A stretch of 64,000 bases of DNA from Spirochaetia bacterium (GTDB lineage: Bacteria > Spirochaetota > Spirochaetia > Treponematales > Rectinemataceae): the NCBI GenBank assembly GCA_029975555.1, contig JARKOY010000074.1:1-64000 (forward strand), in the 5' to 3' direction. The notes beneath the pieces are model-generated. The model worked only from the letters and a program-made list of their open reading frames with translations. It had not been told where the DNA came from and did not search any database. This document shows, piece after piece, positions 35,887 through 44,963 of the stretch; position 1 is the stretch's first letter; every line of letters begins with the position of its first letter. The translations under genes and the position numbers were made by a program.

Positions 35887-36867
35887 ATGATTCCGAATCA
35901 ATGGTACGTCGTCGCTTCTTCCGATGAAGTCGGTCTGAGGCCCGTGGGCATGACCAGATTCGGGCAAAAGATCGTGCTCTATCGGACATCGAGCGGTTTT
36001 CTCGCATGCCTTTCGGATACCTGCTGCCACCGCGGGGCCGCGCTCTCGCTCGGCAAGGTCTGCAATGGCGACCAGATTCAGTGCCCCTTCCACGGGCTCG
36101 AGTACGACCCTTCCGGCAAATGCACCGTAATTCCGGCGAATGGGCGCTCTGCACCCGTCCCTTCCAATTTCAGGGTGAAATCATGGCCCGTGTATGAAGC
36201 GCATGGATTCATCTGGGTGTGGTATGGGAGCGAACCGCCGGATCCAGAGATACCTGAATTTTTCGATGACATCCCGGAAGGGGCCAGGTACGCCACCGTT
36301 AAAGACCACTGGAAAACTCATTACTCCAGGGTCATCGAAAATCAGCTGGACTGCGTCCACCTGCCCTTCGTCCACGCCACCACGATAGGTCGGGGCAACC
36401 GGACCCTCGTCAACGGCCCCGCAGTAGAATGGGTCTCCGACCACAAGTTCTTCATGTATGTGTACAACGAGGTCGATCAGGGCCAAAAGCCCAAAAAACC
36501 AGACGAGGTCCCCGTGCCTTCCCCCAGCGGCTACAAGATCGAATTTCTTTATCCCAACCTCTGGCAAAACAGGATATCCGACAAAGTGCGCGTGGTGGCG
36601 GCCTTCGTCCCCATCGACGATGAGAACACTCGTCTCTACCTCCGTTTCTATCAGGCATTTGTCCGTGTGCCCGTCCTCGGCCATCTTGTTGCGCTGGCGG
36701 CAATGCCGTTCAATCTCTATGTCGCGCATCAGGACCGCCGCGTCGTTCAAACGCAGAAACCCACGATTTCTGGGCTCAAAATCGGAGAAAACCTTTTCCA
36801 GGGAGACTTTCCCATCCTTGAGTACCGCAAGAAACGGCGAGCGCTACAAGAACATTCCCCTGAATGA
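35887..36867 (+). CDS. Rieske non-haem iron oxygenase
   Basis: A 326-residue protein with an N-terminal Rieske [2Fe-2S] domain (CCHRGA at about 47-52 and CPFHGLEY at about 66-73) and a C-terminal catalytic domain whose iron site is NQLDCVHLPFVH (two His) plus a later Asp. It resembles ring-hydroxylating or pheophorbide-a/vanillate-O-demethylase-type oxygenases. Oxygen-dependent catalysis is unexpected next to fermentative genes; oxygen removal, micro-aerobic use or a non-oxygenase reaction are possible. No reductase gene is linked. It is third in the racemase-cupin-Rieske unit, with a weak terminator after it. Confidence 0.85.
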   Translation: MIPNQWYVVASSDEVGLRPVGMTRFGQKIVLYRTSSGFLACLSDTCCHRGAALSLGKVCNGDQIQCPFHGLEYDPSGKCTVIPANGRSAPVPSNFRVKSWPVYEAHGFIWVWYGSEPPDPEIPEFFDDIPEGARYATVKDHWKTHYSRVIENQLDCVHLPFVHATTIGRGNRTLVNGPAVEWVSDHKFFMYVYNEVDQGQKPKKPDEVPVPSPSGYKIEFLYPNLWQNRISDKVRVVAAFVPIDDENTRLYLRFYQAFVRVPVLGHLVALAAMPFNLYVAHQDRRVVQTQKPTISGLKIGENLFQGDFPILEYRKKRRALQEHSPE

Positions 36868-36894
36868 TGCCCATTTACTCGGGCGTCCTTTTTT
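36867..36894 (+). terminator. Weak rho-independent terminator
   Basis: ATGCCC (36867-36872) pairs with GGGCGT (36881-36886) around an 8-nt loop, with one G-T wobble, followed by CC and six T. It closes the racemase-cupin-Rieske unit. Confidence 0.5.
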
Positions 36895-36912
36895 CATATA
36901 GTTAGGGACATT

Positions 36913-37782
36913 ATGCTATTCCGAGACCGCTGCGACGGAACGCGTGTCACTGGGCAGCACGCGCTCAACGCTTTGATGCCTTACATGATGAGGGGACGGA
37001 ACGAATCCGCTGTGTACTACGAAAAAGAGGTCAACATAGAGAACGCCCTCTCGTATCTCAAAAAACTGAAAATGGCCCAGGGAACCAAAGATGATCAGGA
37101 CCGTTTTACGCTGTTCGGCATCATCATTACGGCAGCATTGAAGACCATGGCGCTCTATCCTTGGCTCAACCGCTTCATTCACAGAAGGGCGATGTACCAG
37201 CGCAAACACCTGATCTTCTCGTTCATCGTCAAGCAGCGCTTCGACACCGAGGCGCCCGAAGTGAATGCCCGACTCTTCCTCGACCCCGAGGACTCGTTCG
37301 AGACCGTGAGCACGAAAATCCGCTCGGCAATTCTCAGCGCGCGAACCCGCGGAGAGGGGGACGGCGAGCAGTTTGCGAACATCTTCCACAAGATACCCGG
37401 CGGCAAGGCCCTGCTCATCGGCATCTACCGCCTCTTGGACCGCCTCAACCTCGCGCCATGGAGTCTCATCAAGATGGACCCCTTCTATTCGAGCATCTAC
37501 ATCGCCAATCTTGGCTCACTTGGCCTCAACGCGCCCTACCACCACCTCTACGAATGGGGAAACACGAGCATATTCCTCGTAATCGGCAAGATGTTCTCCA
37601 AAGAGCTCTGGCATGGAGGCACGCGAGTGCGCCAGCGGTATATCGAGCTGAGGGTGACGATCGACGAGCGCATCGCGGACGGCTACATCTTCGCCGAGGC
37701 CGCCTCTGCCTTTTATCGGATGCTCTCGAATCCTGAACTGCTTGAATTACCCCTGGATGCGCTGAGAGACGCCCTCAAATGA
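36913..37782 (+). CDS. CAT/E2-fold acyltransferase-like protein lacking the catalytic His
   Basis: A 289-residue protein with the overall look of the chloramphenicol acetyltransferase/E2 catalytic fold: IITAALKTMALYPWLNRFI near residues 75-95, and a C-terminal RVTIDERIADGYIFAEAASAFY. That last segment lines up with the HxxxDG active site of the fold, but the His is replaced by Glu (ERIADG), so ordinary acetyl transfer is unlikely. No lipoyl or E3-binding domain is present. A TATAGT -10-like box (36897-36902) lies 10 nt before the ATG and suggests its own promoter. The role is unknown. An inverted repeat, GCCCTCAAATGAGGGC (37771-37786), overlaps its stop codon. Confidence 0.65.
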   Translation: MLFRDRCDGTRVTGQHALNALMPYMMRGRNESAVYYEKEVNIENALSYLKKLKMAQGTKDDQDRFTLFGIIITAALKTMALYPWLNRFIHRRAMYQRKHLIFSFIVKQRFDTEAPEVNARLFLDPEDSFETVSTKIRSAILSARTRGEGDGEQFANIFHKIPGGKALLIGIYRLLDRLNLAPWSLIKMDPFYSSIYIANLGSLGLNAPYHHLYEWGNTSIFLVIGKMFSKELWHGGTRVRQRYIELRVTIDERIADGYIFAEAASAFYRMLSNPELLELPLDALRDALK

Positions 37783-37791
37783 GGGCCACCG

Positions 37792-38085
37792 TCAACTGGC
37801 CTTTTCCTTTGCGGCCGCAGCGCTGGAGCTGGCCTCTTTGCCTGAGCTCGCGGAAGATGCGGAATTCTCGGCGGACGAAGAACCCCCCGTCGACGCGGAT
37901 TGGGCCTTCTTTGAGTCAGTGATATAGAAGCCCGAACCTTTAAATATTATGCCGCTGCCTCCGCCGATGAGCCGCTTCACGTCGCCGCCACACAGGGGGC
38001 AGGTCTTGATCGGAGCATCGTTGATGGACTGAAATGCCTCAAATGTATAGCTGCATTCCCGGCATTCATATTCATATGTAGGCAT
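37792..38085 (-). CDS. FmdB-type zinc ribbon protein
   Basis: A 97-residue protein. The first 45 residues are the FmdB/CxxC_CxxC_SSSS zinc ribbon (MPTYEYECREC, then CPLCGG), followed by a GSGFYITDSKK segment typical of the family. The last 40 residues are low-complexity Ser/Ala/Glu/Lys. FmdB was named as a regulator of formamidase but its role is not settled; zinc binding is safe. The ATG at 38085 follows GAGAGGTG. The AT-rich 84 bp upstream, with TTGTTG and TATAC/GATATT boxes, probably holds its promoter. Confidence 0.88.
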   Translation of the reverse strand: MPTYEYECRECSYTFEAFQSINDAPIKTCPLCGGDVKRLIGGGSGIIFKGSGFYITDSKKAQSASTGGSSSAENSASSASSGKEASSSAAAAKEKAS

Positions 38086-38178
38086 CGCAATCACCTCTCA
38101 GAGAGAAAAAATATTAATATCGTATACAACAAAAAATACCAACAAAAGCCCCAAAGGTAAAGAGGAGCAGCTACCCAG

Positions 38179-39405
38179 CTAGATCACGCCTAGCTTCTTG
38201 CCGACCTTCGTAAAGGCCTCCACGGCCGCACGGATCTGCGCCTCTGTGTGCGCCGCAGAGAGCTGCACGCGAATGCGCGCCTTGCCCTTCGGAACCACTG
38301 GGTAAGAGAAGCCAATGACGTAGATGCCTTCCTCGAGTAGTTCGTCCGCCATGCGATGGGCGAGCTTTTCGTCGTAGAGCATCACGGGACAGATGGGATG
38401 TTCCCCCGGACGAATGTCGAACCCTGCCTCGGTCATCAGGCGTCGGAAAAGCTTCGTGTTTGCCTCGAGGCGGTCGCGCAGCTCCGTCGATTGGGTAAGA
38501 ATTTCAAGCGCCTGCAGAGTTCCTCCGACGATCGCCGGCGCGAGCGTGTTCGAAAAGAGGTAGGGACGCCCTTTCTGCCGCATGTACTCGACGATCTCCT
38601 TCCGGGAGGCGATGACCCCTCCCGACGCACCGCCGAGCGCTTTCCCAAACGTCGTCGTGATGATATCCACTCTCCCCGCAACGCCGCAGTGTTCCCAGGT
38701 GCCTCGGCCGTGCGCCCCCATAAAGCCGGTCGCATGCGAGTCGTCCACCATCACGAGCGCACCGTATTTCTCCGCCAGGTCGCAGATCGCAGCCAGGTCC
38801 GCGACATCCCCGTCCATCGAAAATACGCCGTCAGTCGCGATCATGATCGCGTGGCTTCCTTGCGCCTCTCTCAGGCAGCGCTCAAGCCCCTTGAGGGATT
38901 TCCCCGTCTCTGGGTCGGTCTCTTCGACATCGCGCATGTCGGCGTGTTTGTAGATCCAGCGCTTCGCTCTACAGAGCCTGACGCCGTCGATGATCGAGGC
39001 ATGGTTCAAGCTGTCTGTGATGATGGCGGAGTCTTCGTCGAGCAGAGGTTCGAATACTGCGCCGTTCGCATCGAAGCAAGAAGAAAAGAGGATCGCGTCT
39101 TCCATGCCCAAAAATTCGGCCACTTTCCGCTCGAGCTCTTTGTGCTGAGACTGCGTGCCGCAGATGAAGCGCACCGACGACAGGCCATAGCCATACTTCT
39201 GCATCGCTGCGACTGCCGCCGCCCGAATGCGCGGATCATCCGCCAGGCCGAGATAATTGTTTGCGCAGAAGTTCAACACTTCCTTGCCGTCAGAGACCCG
39301 GATCGATGCGCCCTGCGGCGTGATGATCACCCGCTCTTCCTTATACGTTCCGTCCGCGCGGATCGCATTTAACTTCCGCGTCAGTTCATCCTTCAGTGTA
39401 TACAT
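38179..39405 (-). CDS. kbl: Glycine C-acetyltransferase (2-amino-3-ketobutyrate CoA ligase)
   Basis: A 408-residue PLP enzyme of the alpha-oxoamine synthase family. It converts 2-amino-3-oxobutyrate and CoA to glycine and acetyl-CoA. Visible are [13 protein letters not shown], the PLP-stacking [12 protein letters not shown], the [10 protein letters not shown] block, and the PLP Lys in [13 protein letters not shown]. The N-terminus ([20 protein letters not shown]) is characteristic of Kbl. No threonine dehydrogenase gene is adjacent. It is last in a unit with the rhomboid, exonuclease III and a small unknown gene. Confidence 0.93.
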   Translation of the reverse strand: MYTLKDELTRKLNAIRADGTYKEERVIITPQGASIRVSDGKEVLNFCANNYLGLADDPRIRAAAVAAMQKYGYGLSSVRFICGTQSQHKELERKVAEFLGMEDAILFSSCFDANGAVFEPLLDEDSAIITDSLNHASIIDGVRLCRAKRWIYKHADMRDVEETDPETGKSLKGLERCLREAQGSHAIMIATDGVFSMDGDVADLAAICDLAEKYGALVMVDDSHATGFMGAHGRGTWEHCGVAGRVDIITTTFGKALGGASGGVIASRKEIVEYMRQKGRPYLFSNTLAPAIVGGTLQALEILTQSTELRDRLEANTKLFRRLMTEAGFDIRPGEHPICPVMLYDEKLAHRMADELLEEGIYVIGFSYPVVPKGKARIRVQLSAAHTEAQIRAAVEAFTKVGKKLGVI

Positions 39406-39420
39406 ATCGCCACCTCGAAG

Positions 39421-39975
39421 TTATTTTTTGCGATAAAAACCAAGGATGCTGCCCACAAGGCCGCCGATAATGTGCGAAAACTGCGAGATGTTGTCCTGCT
39501 TCGTGAGTGCATCCCACACCTGACCGCCGAGATACACGATCATCACCAAAATAAAGGTGAGGGGCACCTCACCCTTTGAAAAATTCGTGATCGACGCGAG
39601 CATGATCATCATGAACACCACGCCCGACGCCCCCAAGAGCACGACGTTCGGAAACAGAAGCGCGTTCGAAAGCCCCGTCGCGAGGGCGGTGATCAAGATG
39701 CTGAGGAACAAAAAGCCCGAGCCATAGACGCTCTCCAGTATCGGCCCCAACAGCAGTATCATGGTGAAGTTGCCGATGAAGTGCTGGATGTTCTCGTGGC
39801 CGAGCACGTGGGTGAAGAGCCTCACATAATCGACAAACACGTTCGTCCGAAAAGGCACCGGTGTCGAAAAGAACGAGAGGATGATGCCCGGCGCGATGGT
39901 CTGGCTCACCACGAGCACCACTGCGGCAAAGAGCGTAAACGTGAGCGTCACCGGTGCGTTATAGCGAATGCGCAT
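39421..39975 (-). CDS. Rhomboid-family intramembrane serine protease
   Basis: A 184-residue protein with about six hydrophobic helices and the rhomboid catalytic dyad: Ser in LLGASGVVFMMIM and His in QFSHIIGGLVGSILGF. The HFIGNFTMI segment matches the conserved HxxxN helix. It should cut membrane-anchored substrates inside the bilayer. The ATG at 39975 has GGAGG upstream. It begins 27 nt after the exonuclease III gene and ends 15 nt before kbl. Confidence 0.85.
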   Translation of the reverse strand: MRIRYNAPVTLTFTLFAAVVLVVSQTIAPGIILSFFSTPVPFRTNVFVDYVRLFTHVLGHENIQHFIGNFTMILLLGPILESVYGSGFLFLSILITALATGLSNALLFPNVVLLGASGVVFMMIMLASITNFSKGEVPLTFILVMIVYLGGQVWDALTKQDNISQFSHIIGGLVGSILGFYRKK

Positions 39976-40002
39976 GCACAAACCTCCGAACCTAAATCTC
40001 CT

Positions 40003-40785
40003 CTATCGTAGATCGAAAAACAGTGAGACCGGACAATGGTCCGAGCCCATGACATCGGCATGGATGTCCGCTGCCACGAGCGCGGGCGCGAAGGCCGAAT
40101 CCACACAGTGGTAATCGAGACGCCATCCGACATTGTTCTCCCTGGCCCTGGGGGCTCGGTAGCTCCACCACGAATAGTGCCCCGGCTCTTTGCAGAACCA
40201 GCGGAATGTATCGATGTAGCCTGCCGAGAGAAAGCGATCCATCCAGGCGCGCTCTTCGGGAAGGTAGCCGGCGTTGCCCTCGTTCTGCTCGGGTCTGGCG
40301 AGGTCTATGGGGGTATGGGCGATATTGTAATCGCCCGCGACAATCACGTGTTTGCCAGCTTCCCGCTGCCGATCGCAGAATTTCAATATGGCGTCGCAGA
40401 AGCGCAGCTTGTAGTCCAGACGCGCGCCCGCCTCCTGGCTGTTCGGGAAATATGCGTTTACGAGCACAAACTGGCCATAATCGGCGACCACCGCCCGCCC
40501 TTCGAGATCGAATTCAGGGATGCCCAGCCCCGACACCGCAATTGGCTCCCGCATGGTGTACAGGCCTGTCCCCGAATACCCCTTCCGCTCGGCGAAAGCC
40601 CAAAAGCTCTGATACCGCTTGCCGCTCCGCGCCAGAGGGTGGAGGAGCTCCTCGGTCAGCTGGGATTGCTGCAGTTTGGTCTCCTGCACGCAGATAAAAT
40701 CCGCATCCGAAGCTTCGATCCACTCCAAAAGGCCCTTTTGGGCGCAGGCGCGAAGGCCATTCACATTCCACGAATAGCTTTTCAT
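40003..40785 (-). CDS. xth: Exodeoxyribonuclease III / AP endonuclease
   Basis: A 260-residue member of the exonuclease III family for base excision repair. Motifs are SWNVNGLRAC (Asn), the metal Glu in CVQETKL, GYSGTGLY, GDYNIAHTPIDL, and the C-terminal GSDHCPVSLFF with the catalytic Asp-His. The ATG at 40785 is used (a TTG lies directly before it). It starts 13 nt after the stop of a small unknown gene. Confidence 0.93.
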   Translation of the reverse strand: MKSYSWNVNGLRACAQKGLLEWIEASDADFICVQETKLQQSQLTEELLHPLARSGKRYQSFWAFAERKGYSGTGLYTMREPIAVSGLGIPEFDLEGRAVVADYGQFVLVNAYFPNSQEAGARLDYKLRFCDAILKFCDRQREAGKHVIVAGDYNIAHTPIDLARPEQNEGNAGYLPEERAWMDRFLSAGYIDTFRWFCKEPGHYSWWSYRAPRARENNVGWRLDYHCVDSAFAPALVAADIHADVMGSDHCPVSLFFDLR

Positions 40786-40798
40786 CAACGGTAGTGCC

Positions 40799-41104
40799 TC
40801 ACTCTTTCAATATCGAATCGATGAGCTTTTTGAGTTCGAGGTCGATATCGCCTTTCTCCTCCACGCGGCCCATGTCTATCTGGAACACGCCGTCGCGGAA
40901 CACGATCGGACCACGCTCGGGCGGCAGAGGAATTTCCTCATCCTCCTGTTCCAACTTTGCAAGCGCGCGGACGTAGCTGTCTTTTTCTTCGTTTGGGGAG
41001 TGCCTGTAGCCGTCCTTTGCAGGCATGGAACGCCACAGAGGCTGGGTATATCGGACTGCCCCTACCCGAAGGTCATCGTCCTGTCGTTCAGATTTCTGAT
41101 TCAT
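40799..41104 (-). CDS. Small acidic hypothetical protein
   Basis: A 101-residue, highly charged protein (rich in Glu, Asp, Lys, Arg) with no membrane segment or signal and no domain I recognise. The C-terminal end (DIDLELKKLIDSILKE) could form an amphipathic helix. It is the first gene of the unit with exonuclease III, the rhomboid and kbl. It has no Shine-Dalgarno site; a TGTAAT -10-like box ends 5 nt before the ATG, suggesting a leaderless message. Confidence 0.65.
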   Translation of the reverse strand: MNQKSERQDDDLRVGAVRYTQPLWRSMPAKDGYRHSPNEEKDSYVRALAKLEQEDEEIPLPPERGPIVFRDGVFQIDMGRVEEKGDIDLELKKLIDSILKE

Positions 41105-41109
41105 GAGAG

Positions 41110-41115
41110 ATTACA
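41110..41115 (-). promoter_or_regulatory. -10 element of the exonuclease III unit
   Basis: TGTAAT on the minus strand, five bases (CTCTC) before the ATG at 41104. No clear -35. It is paired with the divergent DinG promoter across 77 bp. Confidence 0.45.
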
Positions 41116-41166
41116 GGATATACCCAGCGCCCCATATCTGCAACTACCTCATGTATCCGCCGGTTG

Positions 41167-41181
41167 TGCTATACTGGCTCC
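41167..41181 (+). promoter_or_regulatory. Extended -10 promoter of the JAMM-DinG gene
   Basis: TGCTATACT (TATACT at 41170-41175), then six bases GGCTCC, then the ATG at 41182. This is the same geometry and the same TTGTGCTA core as before the kinase gene at 32330. The first transcribed base should be the A of the start codon. Confidence 0.65.
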
Positions 41182-43701
41182 ATGAGCAAAAAGCACAGTG
41201 CCGTCGTCGACGCTGCAACGCGCTTCTCTCCGGAGGCGCGGGACAAGCTCCGCGAGGCCATCTTCAGCATGGAAGGAAGGGAAGTCTTTGCAATAGGTGC
41301 GCTCGACGCCGCCGGCATCGTCCAGACAGTCGAGGTCGTCGCCCGGGGGACAGAGGGCGCCGTGGCCGCACCGTTCCGTTACAGAGCGCGCGCGCAGGTG
41401 CTCATTCACAATCACCCTTCAGGGACGCTCTTTCCCTCGGAGGCGGATATCGCCGTGGCAGCCGAAGCGGGGACAGAGGGCATCGGGAGCTACATCGTTG
41501 ACAATGACGTGTCGCAGGTGCTGGTCGTCGCAGAACCGTCCCGCCCCAAGGTGCTCCGTCCGCTCAGCGCCGATGAAATCGCGGGTGTCCTCGACACAGG
41601 CGGAAAGCTTTCGCGCGTCATGCCCGACTTCGAGCCGCGTCCTTCGCAGGTCGATATGGCCCACGACGTCTCAGAAATCATCTCTGACGGTGGCATCCTC
41701 GTCGCCGAAGCTGGCACGGGGGTCGGCAAATCCTTCGCGTATCTCATACCTGCCCTCGCCTGGGCCATCGGCAATGATGAGCGCGTGGTCATCTCCACCG
41801 CGACGATCAATCTCCAGCAGCAGATATTCAAAAAAGACTTCCCCCTTGTGAGCGCACTCTTCAAAAAGCCGGCAAAGGCCGCAGTGGTCAAAGGCCGGGG
41901 AAACTATCTGTGCAAGCGCCGGCTCTACGAGGCGATCGAGGAAGACACCCTATTTTCTGACTCATCCATCAAATTGAAGCAGATTCTGGAATGGGACAAC
42001 AGTGGAGGAAGTGGGGACAGAGCTGATCTAGGAATTCCCGACGATGATCCGATATGGAGCCGCGTGTGTTCCGAGAGCGACTTTTGTCTCTCCGTACACT
42101 GCGCATACCACGACAAATGCCATGTCCTCCGCGTCAGGCTCGAGGCGGCGAGCGCGCAGATCATCATCGCGAACCACCACGTGCTGCTCGCGGACCTGGA
42201 GGCGAAGCGACTCCGGGAAGGGAGCATGAACACCATCCTGCCTTCTTACCAAGCGCTGGTGCTCGACGAGGCCCATGCGATGGAAAGCAGTGCGACAAGC
42301 CTCTTCTCCGAGACCTTTTCAAAGCGCTCCGTCCAGAGGCTGCTGGCAAGGCTCTTCAGGCGAAAAAAGAGGGTGCAGAGAGGAATTCTCCCGGCCCTAG
42401 CCGCGCTGTCGGACATTCCTTCCGCGCTCATCGATGCGGCGCGCGCGCAAGCCGAGAGCGCCGGGGCGGCCGTCGATGCGTTCAATGCAGTGGCGGTGGC
42501 GTCGTTTTCGGAAAAAGACTCGAGCCTCTTAGTGCGAAACCTCGAAGGCCTCAGACGCACGGCATTTCATTCGGCGCTGCAGAATCTCGAGCGCGAAATC
42601 GCGAGACTCGTGACCCGCCTCGGAGAAATCATCGAGGCGACGCCTCCGAAGTTCGAAGACGAAGAGGCCGTGATCGACCTCAAGCTCACCACGCGCGCGC
42701 TCCAGGAGATTGCGGCCCTCGTGCCGAGGTTCAAAACTCCCGAGGCTGAGCCGACCACCATCTTCTGGCTCCAAGTCGACCATACAAACCCTAAAGAGAC
42801 GATAGCCATTTGTACGGCCACCCCGCTGGAGGTAGCCCCACTCCTCGCCGAGCGGCTGTTCAGCAAGGTTCGTTCCTGTATCTGCACCAGCGCGACCCTG
42901 ACGATCAACGGCTCGTTCCAGTGGTGGCGGAGTCGTGTGGGCCTTTTGAACAGAGAGAGCGAGGCTGCCCATCTGTCCGACACGACACCCGAAGGGCAGT
43001 CTCTGCCCCGCACCATCCGCATCGTGGAAAAAACCTACCCCTCGCCCTTCCCCTACGCCCGCCACGCGATGCTGGCCATCGACACAGGCGCTCCATCACC
43101 AGATGCGCCTCAGTTTCCGTCCTACTTGCATGAGGCGGTGGCGAAGCTTCTGCAGGCCTCGAAGGGAAGGGCCCTGGTGCTGTTCACCAGCCACAAAGCG
43201 CTCTGCGACACCTACGATGCAGTCGCCCCCCTCCTCGAAAAAGAAGGCATCCTCGCGCTCAGACAGGGGCAGAAAGACCGATATTCACTGTTGCACACCT
43301 TCGTGCACGACATTTCGAGCGTGCTCTTCGCCACGGAATCCTTCTGGGAAGGCGTCGATGCGCCGGGAGAGACGCTTTCACTCGTGGTCATCACGAAGCT
43401 CCCCTTCCGCGTGCCCACGGACCCCATTCAGTCGTCCAGGGCCGCGGCCATCGACGCCCGGGGCGGCAACTCCTTTGTCGAGATGAGCATCCCCGAGGCC
43501 GTAATCCTTTTCAAACAGGGGTTTGGAAGACTCATCCGCCACTCGAACGACAGGGGGGTGGTGGCGGTGCTCGATGTGCGAATCGCCAAAAAGACATACG
43601 GCTCACTCTTCGTTTCCAGTCTGCCCACGTGCAGGCTCGAAACCGGCCCTCTGGATCAGCTCTGCGCCAGTGTGGCAGAATTCCTCGACGACGGAAGGTG
43701 A
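41182..43701 (+). CDS. DinG/XPD-family helicase with N-terminal JAMM (RadC-like) domain
   Basis: An 839-residue fusion. Residues 1-150 form a JAB/MPN domain with an exact JAMM zinc motif: H76-x-H78-x7-S86-x2-D89 (HNHPSGTLFPSEAD), plus an upstream Glu, closest to RadC. The rest is a superfamily 2 helicase: Walker A EAGTGVGKS, four Cys in NYLC, SDFC, VHC and DKC placed for a [4Fe-4S] cluster, DEAH (LDEAH), and C-terminal motifs SFWEGVDAPG and QGFGRLIRH. DinG unwinds R-loops, forked DNA and G-quadruplexes. The JAMM domain may act on a ubiquitin-like or peptide partner or only bind it. The ATG at 41182 is set by a -10 box. Confidence 0.9.
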   Translation: MSKKHSAVVDAATRFSPEARDKLREAIFSMEGREVFAIGALDAAGIVQTVEVVARGTEGAVAAPFRYRARAQVLIHNHPSGTLFPSEADIAVAAEAGTEGIGSYIVDNDVSQVLVVAEPSRPKVLRPLSADEIAGVLDTGGKLSRVMPDFEPRPSQVDMAHDVSEIISDGGILVAEAGTGVGKSFAYLIPALAWAIGNDERVVISTATINLQQQIFKKDFPLVSALFKKPAKAAVVKGRGNYLCKRRLYEAIEEDTLFSDSSIKLKQILEWDNSGGSGDRADLGIPDDDPIWSRVCSESDFCLSVHCAYHDKCHVLRVRLEAASAQIIIANHHVLLADLEAKRLREGSMNTILPSYQALVLDEAHAMESSATSLFSETFSKRSVQRLLARLFRRKKRVQRGILPALAALSDIPSALIDAARAQAESAGAAVDAFNAVAVASFSEKDSSLLVRNLEGLRRTAFHSALQNLEREIARLVTRLGEIIEATPPKFEDEEAVIDLKLTTRALQEIAALVPRFKTPEAEPTTIFWLQVDHTNPKETIAICTATPLEVAPLLAERLFSKVRSCICTSATLTINGSFQWWRSRVGLLNRESEAAHLSDTTPEGQSLPRTIRIVEKTYPSPFPYARHAMLAIDTGAPSPDAPQFPSYLHEAVAKLLQASKGRALVLFTSHKALCDTYDAVAPLLEKEGILALRQGQKDRYSLLHTFVHDISSVLFATESFWEGVDAPGETLSLVVITKLPFRVPTDPIQSSRAAAIDARGGNSFVEMSIPEAVILFKQGFGRLIRHSNDRGVVAVLDVRIAKKTYGSLFVSSLPTCRLETGPLDQLCASVAEFLDDGR

Positions 43702-43709
43702 ATGAACTC

Positions 43710-44963
43710 ATGAGCGCAAAGAATGTACGGATGCAACGAGGCGAAAGGCCCCTGCCATGCATCGCCCTTCTTGAAAATCCAGTCCAACAGTACGCATGGG
43801 GCGATACCCCTGGGATTCTGCCCTTCGTCGAGGCCGAGGCTAAGCCCGGCCACCCCATCGCCGAGGTGTGGATGGGCAGCCACAGACTCGCCCCCTCGAA
43901 ATTGCGGCTCGACGACGGCTCTTCTCCGCTCGACGAGCTCATCCGCCAGGCCCCTGAGCATTGGCTCGGAACCGGCATCGCCAGCGGGTTTCACGGGCTT
44001 CCCTTCCTCTTCAAGGTGCTCGCCGCAGGCACGCCGCTCTCCTTGCAGCTCCATCCGACACAGAGGGAAGCCAAAGAAGGCTTCGAGAAGGAAGAGCGGG
44101 CTGGCATCCCCCTTTCGGCTCCTGAACGCACCTTCAAGGACGCCAACCACAAGCCTGAACTCGCCGTGGCCCTTACCCCCTTTTGCGCGATGGCAGGTTT
44201 TCGCAGCGCGCCAGAGATTGCGGACCTCCTCGGCCCTGAGCTCTGCAGCGACTTCAGCCTTGATGGACGCGGGCCGCAAGAACTCCGAAACTTCGTAAGG
44301 CGCGTTTTTTCCATAAGGGGAGACGCATACCGCAACCTTGAGGCGACGCTTGCGGCGCGCGCAGCGGCGCTCCTCCGGTCGAATTCTCAGCGGGAGCGCG
44401 AGGCCGGTGCGATGGTCCTCGAGCTTCAGTCCCTGTACCCGCAGGACCCAGGCCAGTTCGGCCCGCTCATGCTCAACATCCTGAACCTCGAACCGGGCGA
44501 GGGGCTCTTCGTGCCCGCCGGCGTGATGCACGCCTATGTCAGGGGAAGCATCCTCGAAGTCATGGCATGCTCCGACAATGTCATTCGGGCAGGGCTCACG
44601 ATCAAGCACGTCGATGTAAACCTGCTCTGCGACATCCTCAATCCGGACGCCCAGCCCGCACTGATCAGGCCGAACCGTGAGCACCTTGCATGGGGAAGCC
44701 GCAGCGTCTACGCCGCACCGGCTGTGGAATTTTGTCTCGAGCGCCTCGACGTAGATACGTCCGGGGCAGTCACGCCGTATGCGCCTGCAGGACCTGAAAT
44801 TCTTCTGTGCACGGCGGGAAGCTTTCGTATCCGGGCAGGGAGCGAAGGAGAAGAACTCGCGCTCCCCGCGCGGTCGTCGTGTTTTGTCGCTGGTTCCTGT
44901 CAGGAAGTCAGGATTGAAGGCGCAGGAACCCTGTGGCGCGTCACACCGGGGAATCAGGCATGA
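43710..44963 (+). CDS. manA: Mannose-6-phosphate isomerase, class I
   Basis: A 417-residue zinc enzyme that interconverts mannose-6-phosphate and fructose-6-phosphate. Zinc ligands are in SLQLHPTQREA (Gln, His), HKPELAVAL (Glu) and MHAYVRG (His). LENPVQQYAWG is the family N-terminal block. The ATG at 43710 follows GGAAGGTG, 8 nt after the DinG stop; its own stop overlaps the next gene by 4 nt. Thus DinG, manA and the YaiI-family gene form one unit. Confidence 0.93.
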   Translation: MSAKNVRMQRGERPLPCIALLENPVQQYAWGDTPGILPFVEAEAKPGHPIAEVWMGSHRLAPSKLRLDDGSSPLDELIRQAPEHWLGTGIASGFHGLPFLFKVLAAGTPLSLQLHPTQREAKEGFEKEERAGIPLSAPERTFKDANHKPELAVALTPFCAMAGFRSAPEIADLLGPELCSDFSLDGRGPQELRNFVRRVFSIRGDAYRNLEATLAARAAALLRSNSQREREAGAMVLELQSLYPQDPGQFGPLMLNILNLEPGEGLFVPAGVMHAYVRGSILEVMACSDNVIRAGLTIKHVDVNLLCDILNPDAQPALIRPNREHLAWGSRSVYAAPAVEFCLERLDVDTSGAVTPYAPAGPEILLCTAGSFRIRAGSEGEELALPARSSCFVAGSCQEVRIEGAGTLWRVTPGNQA

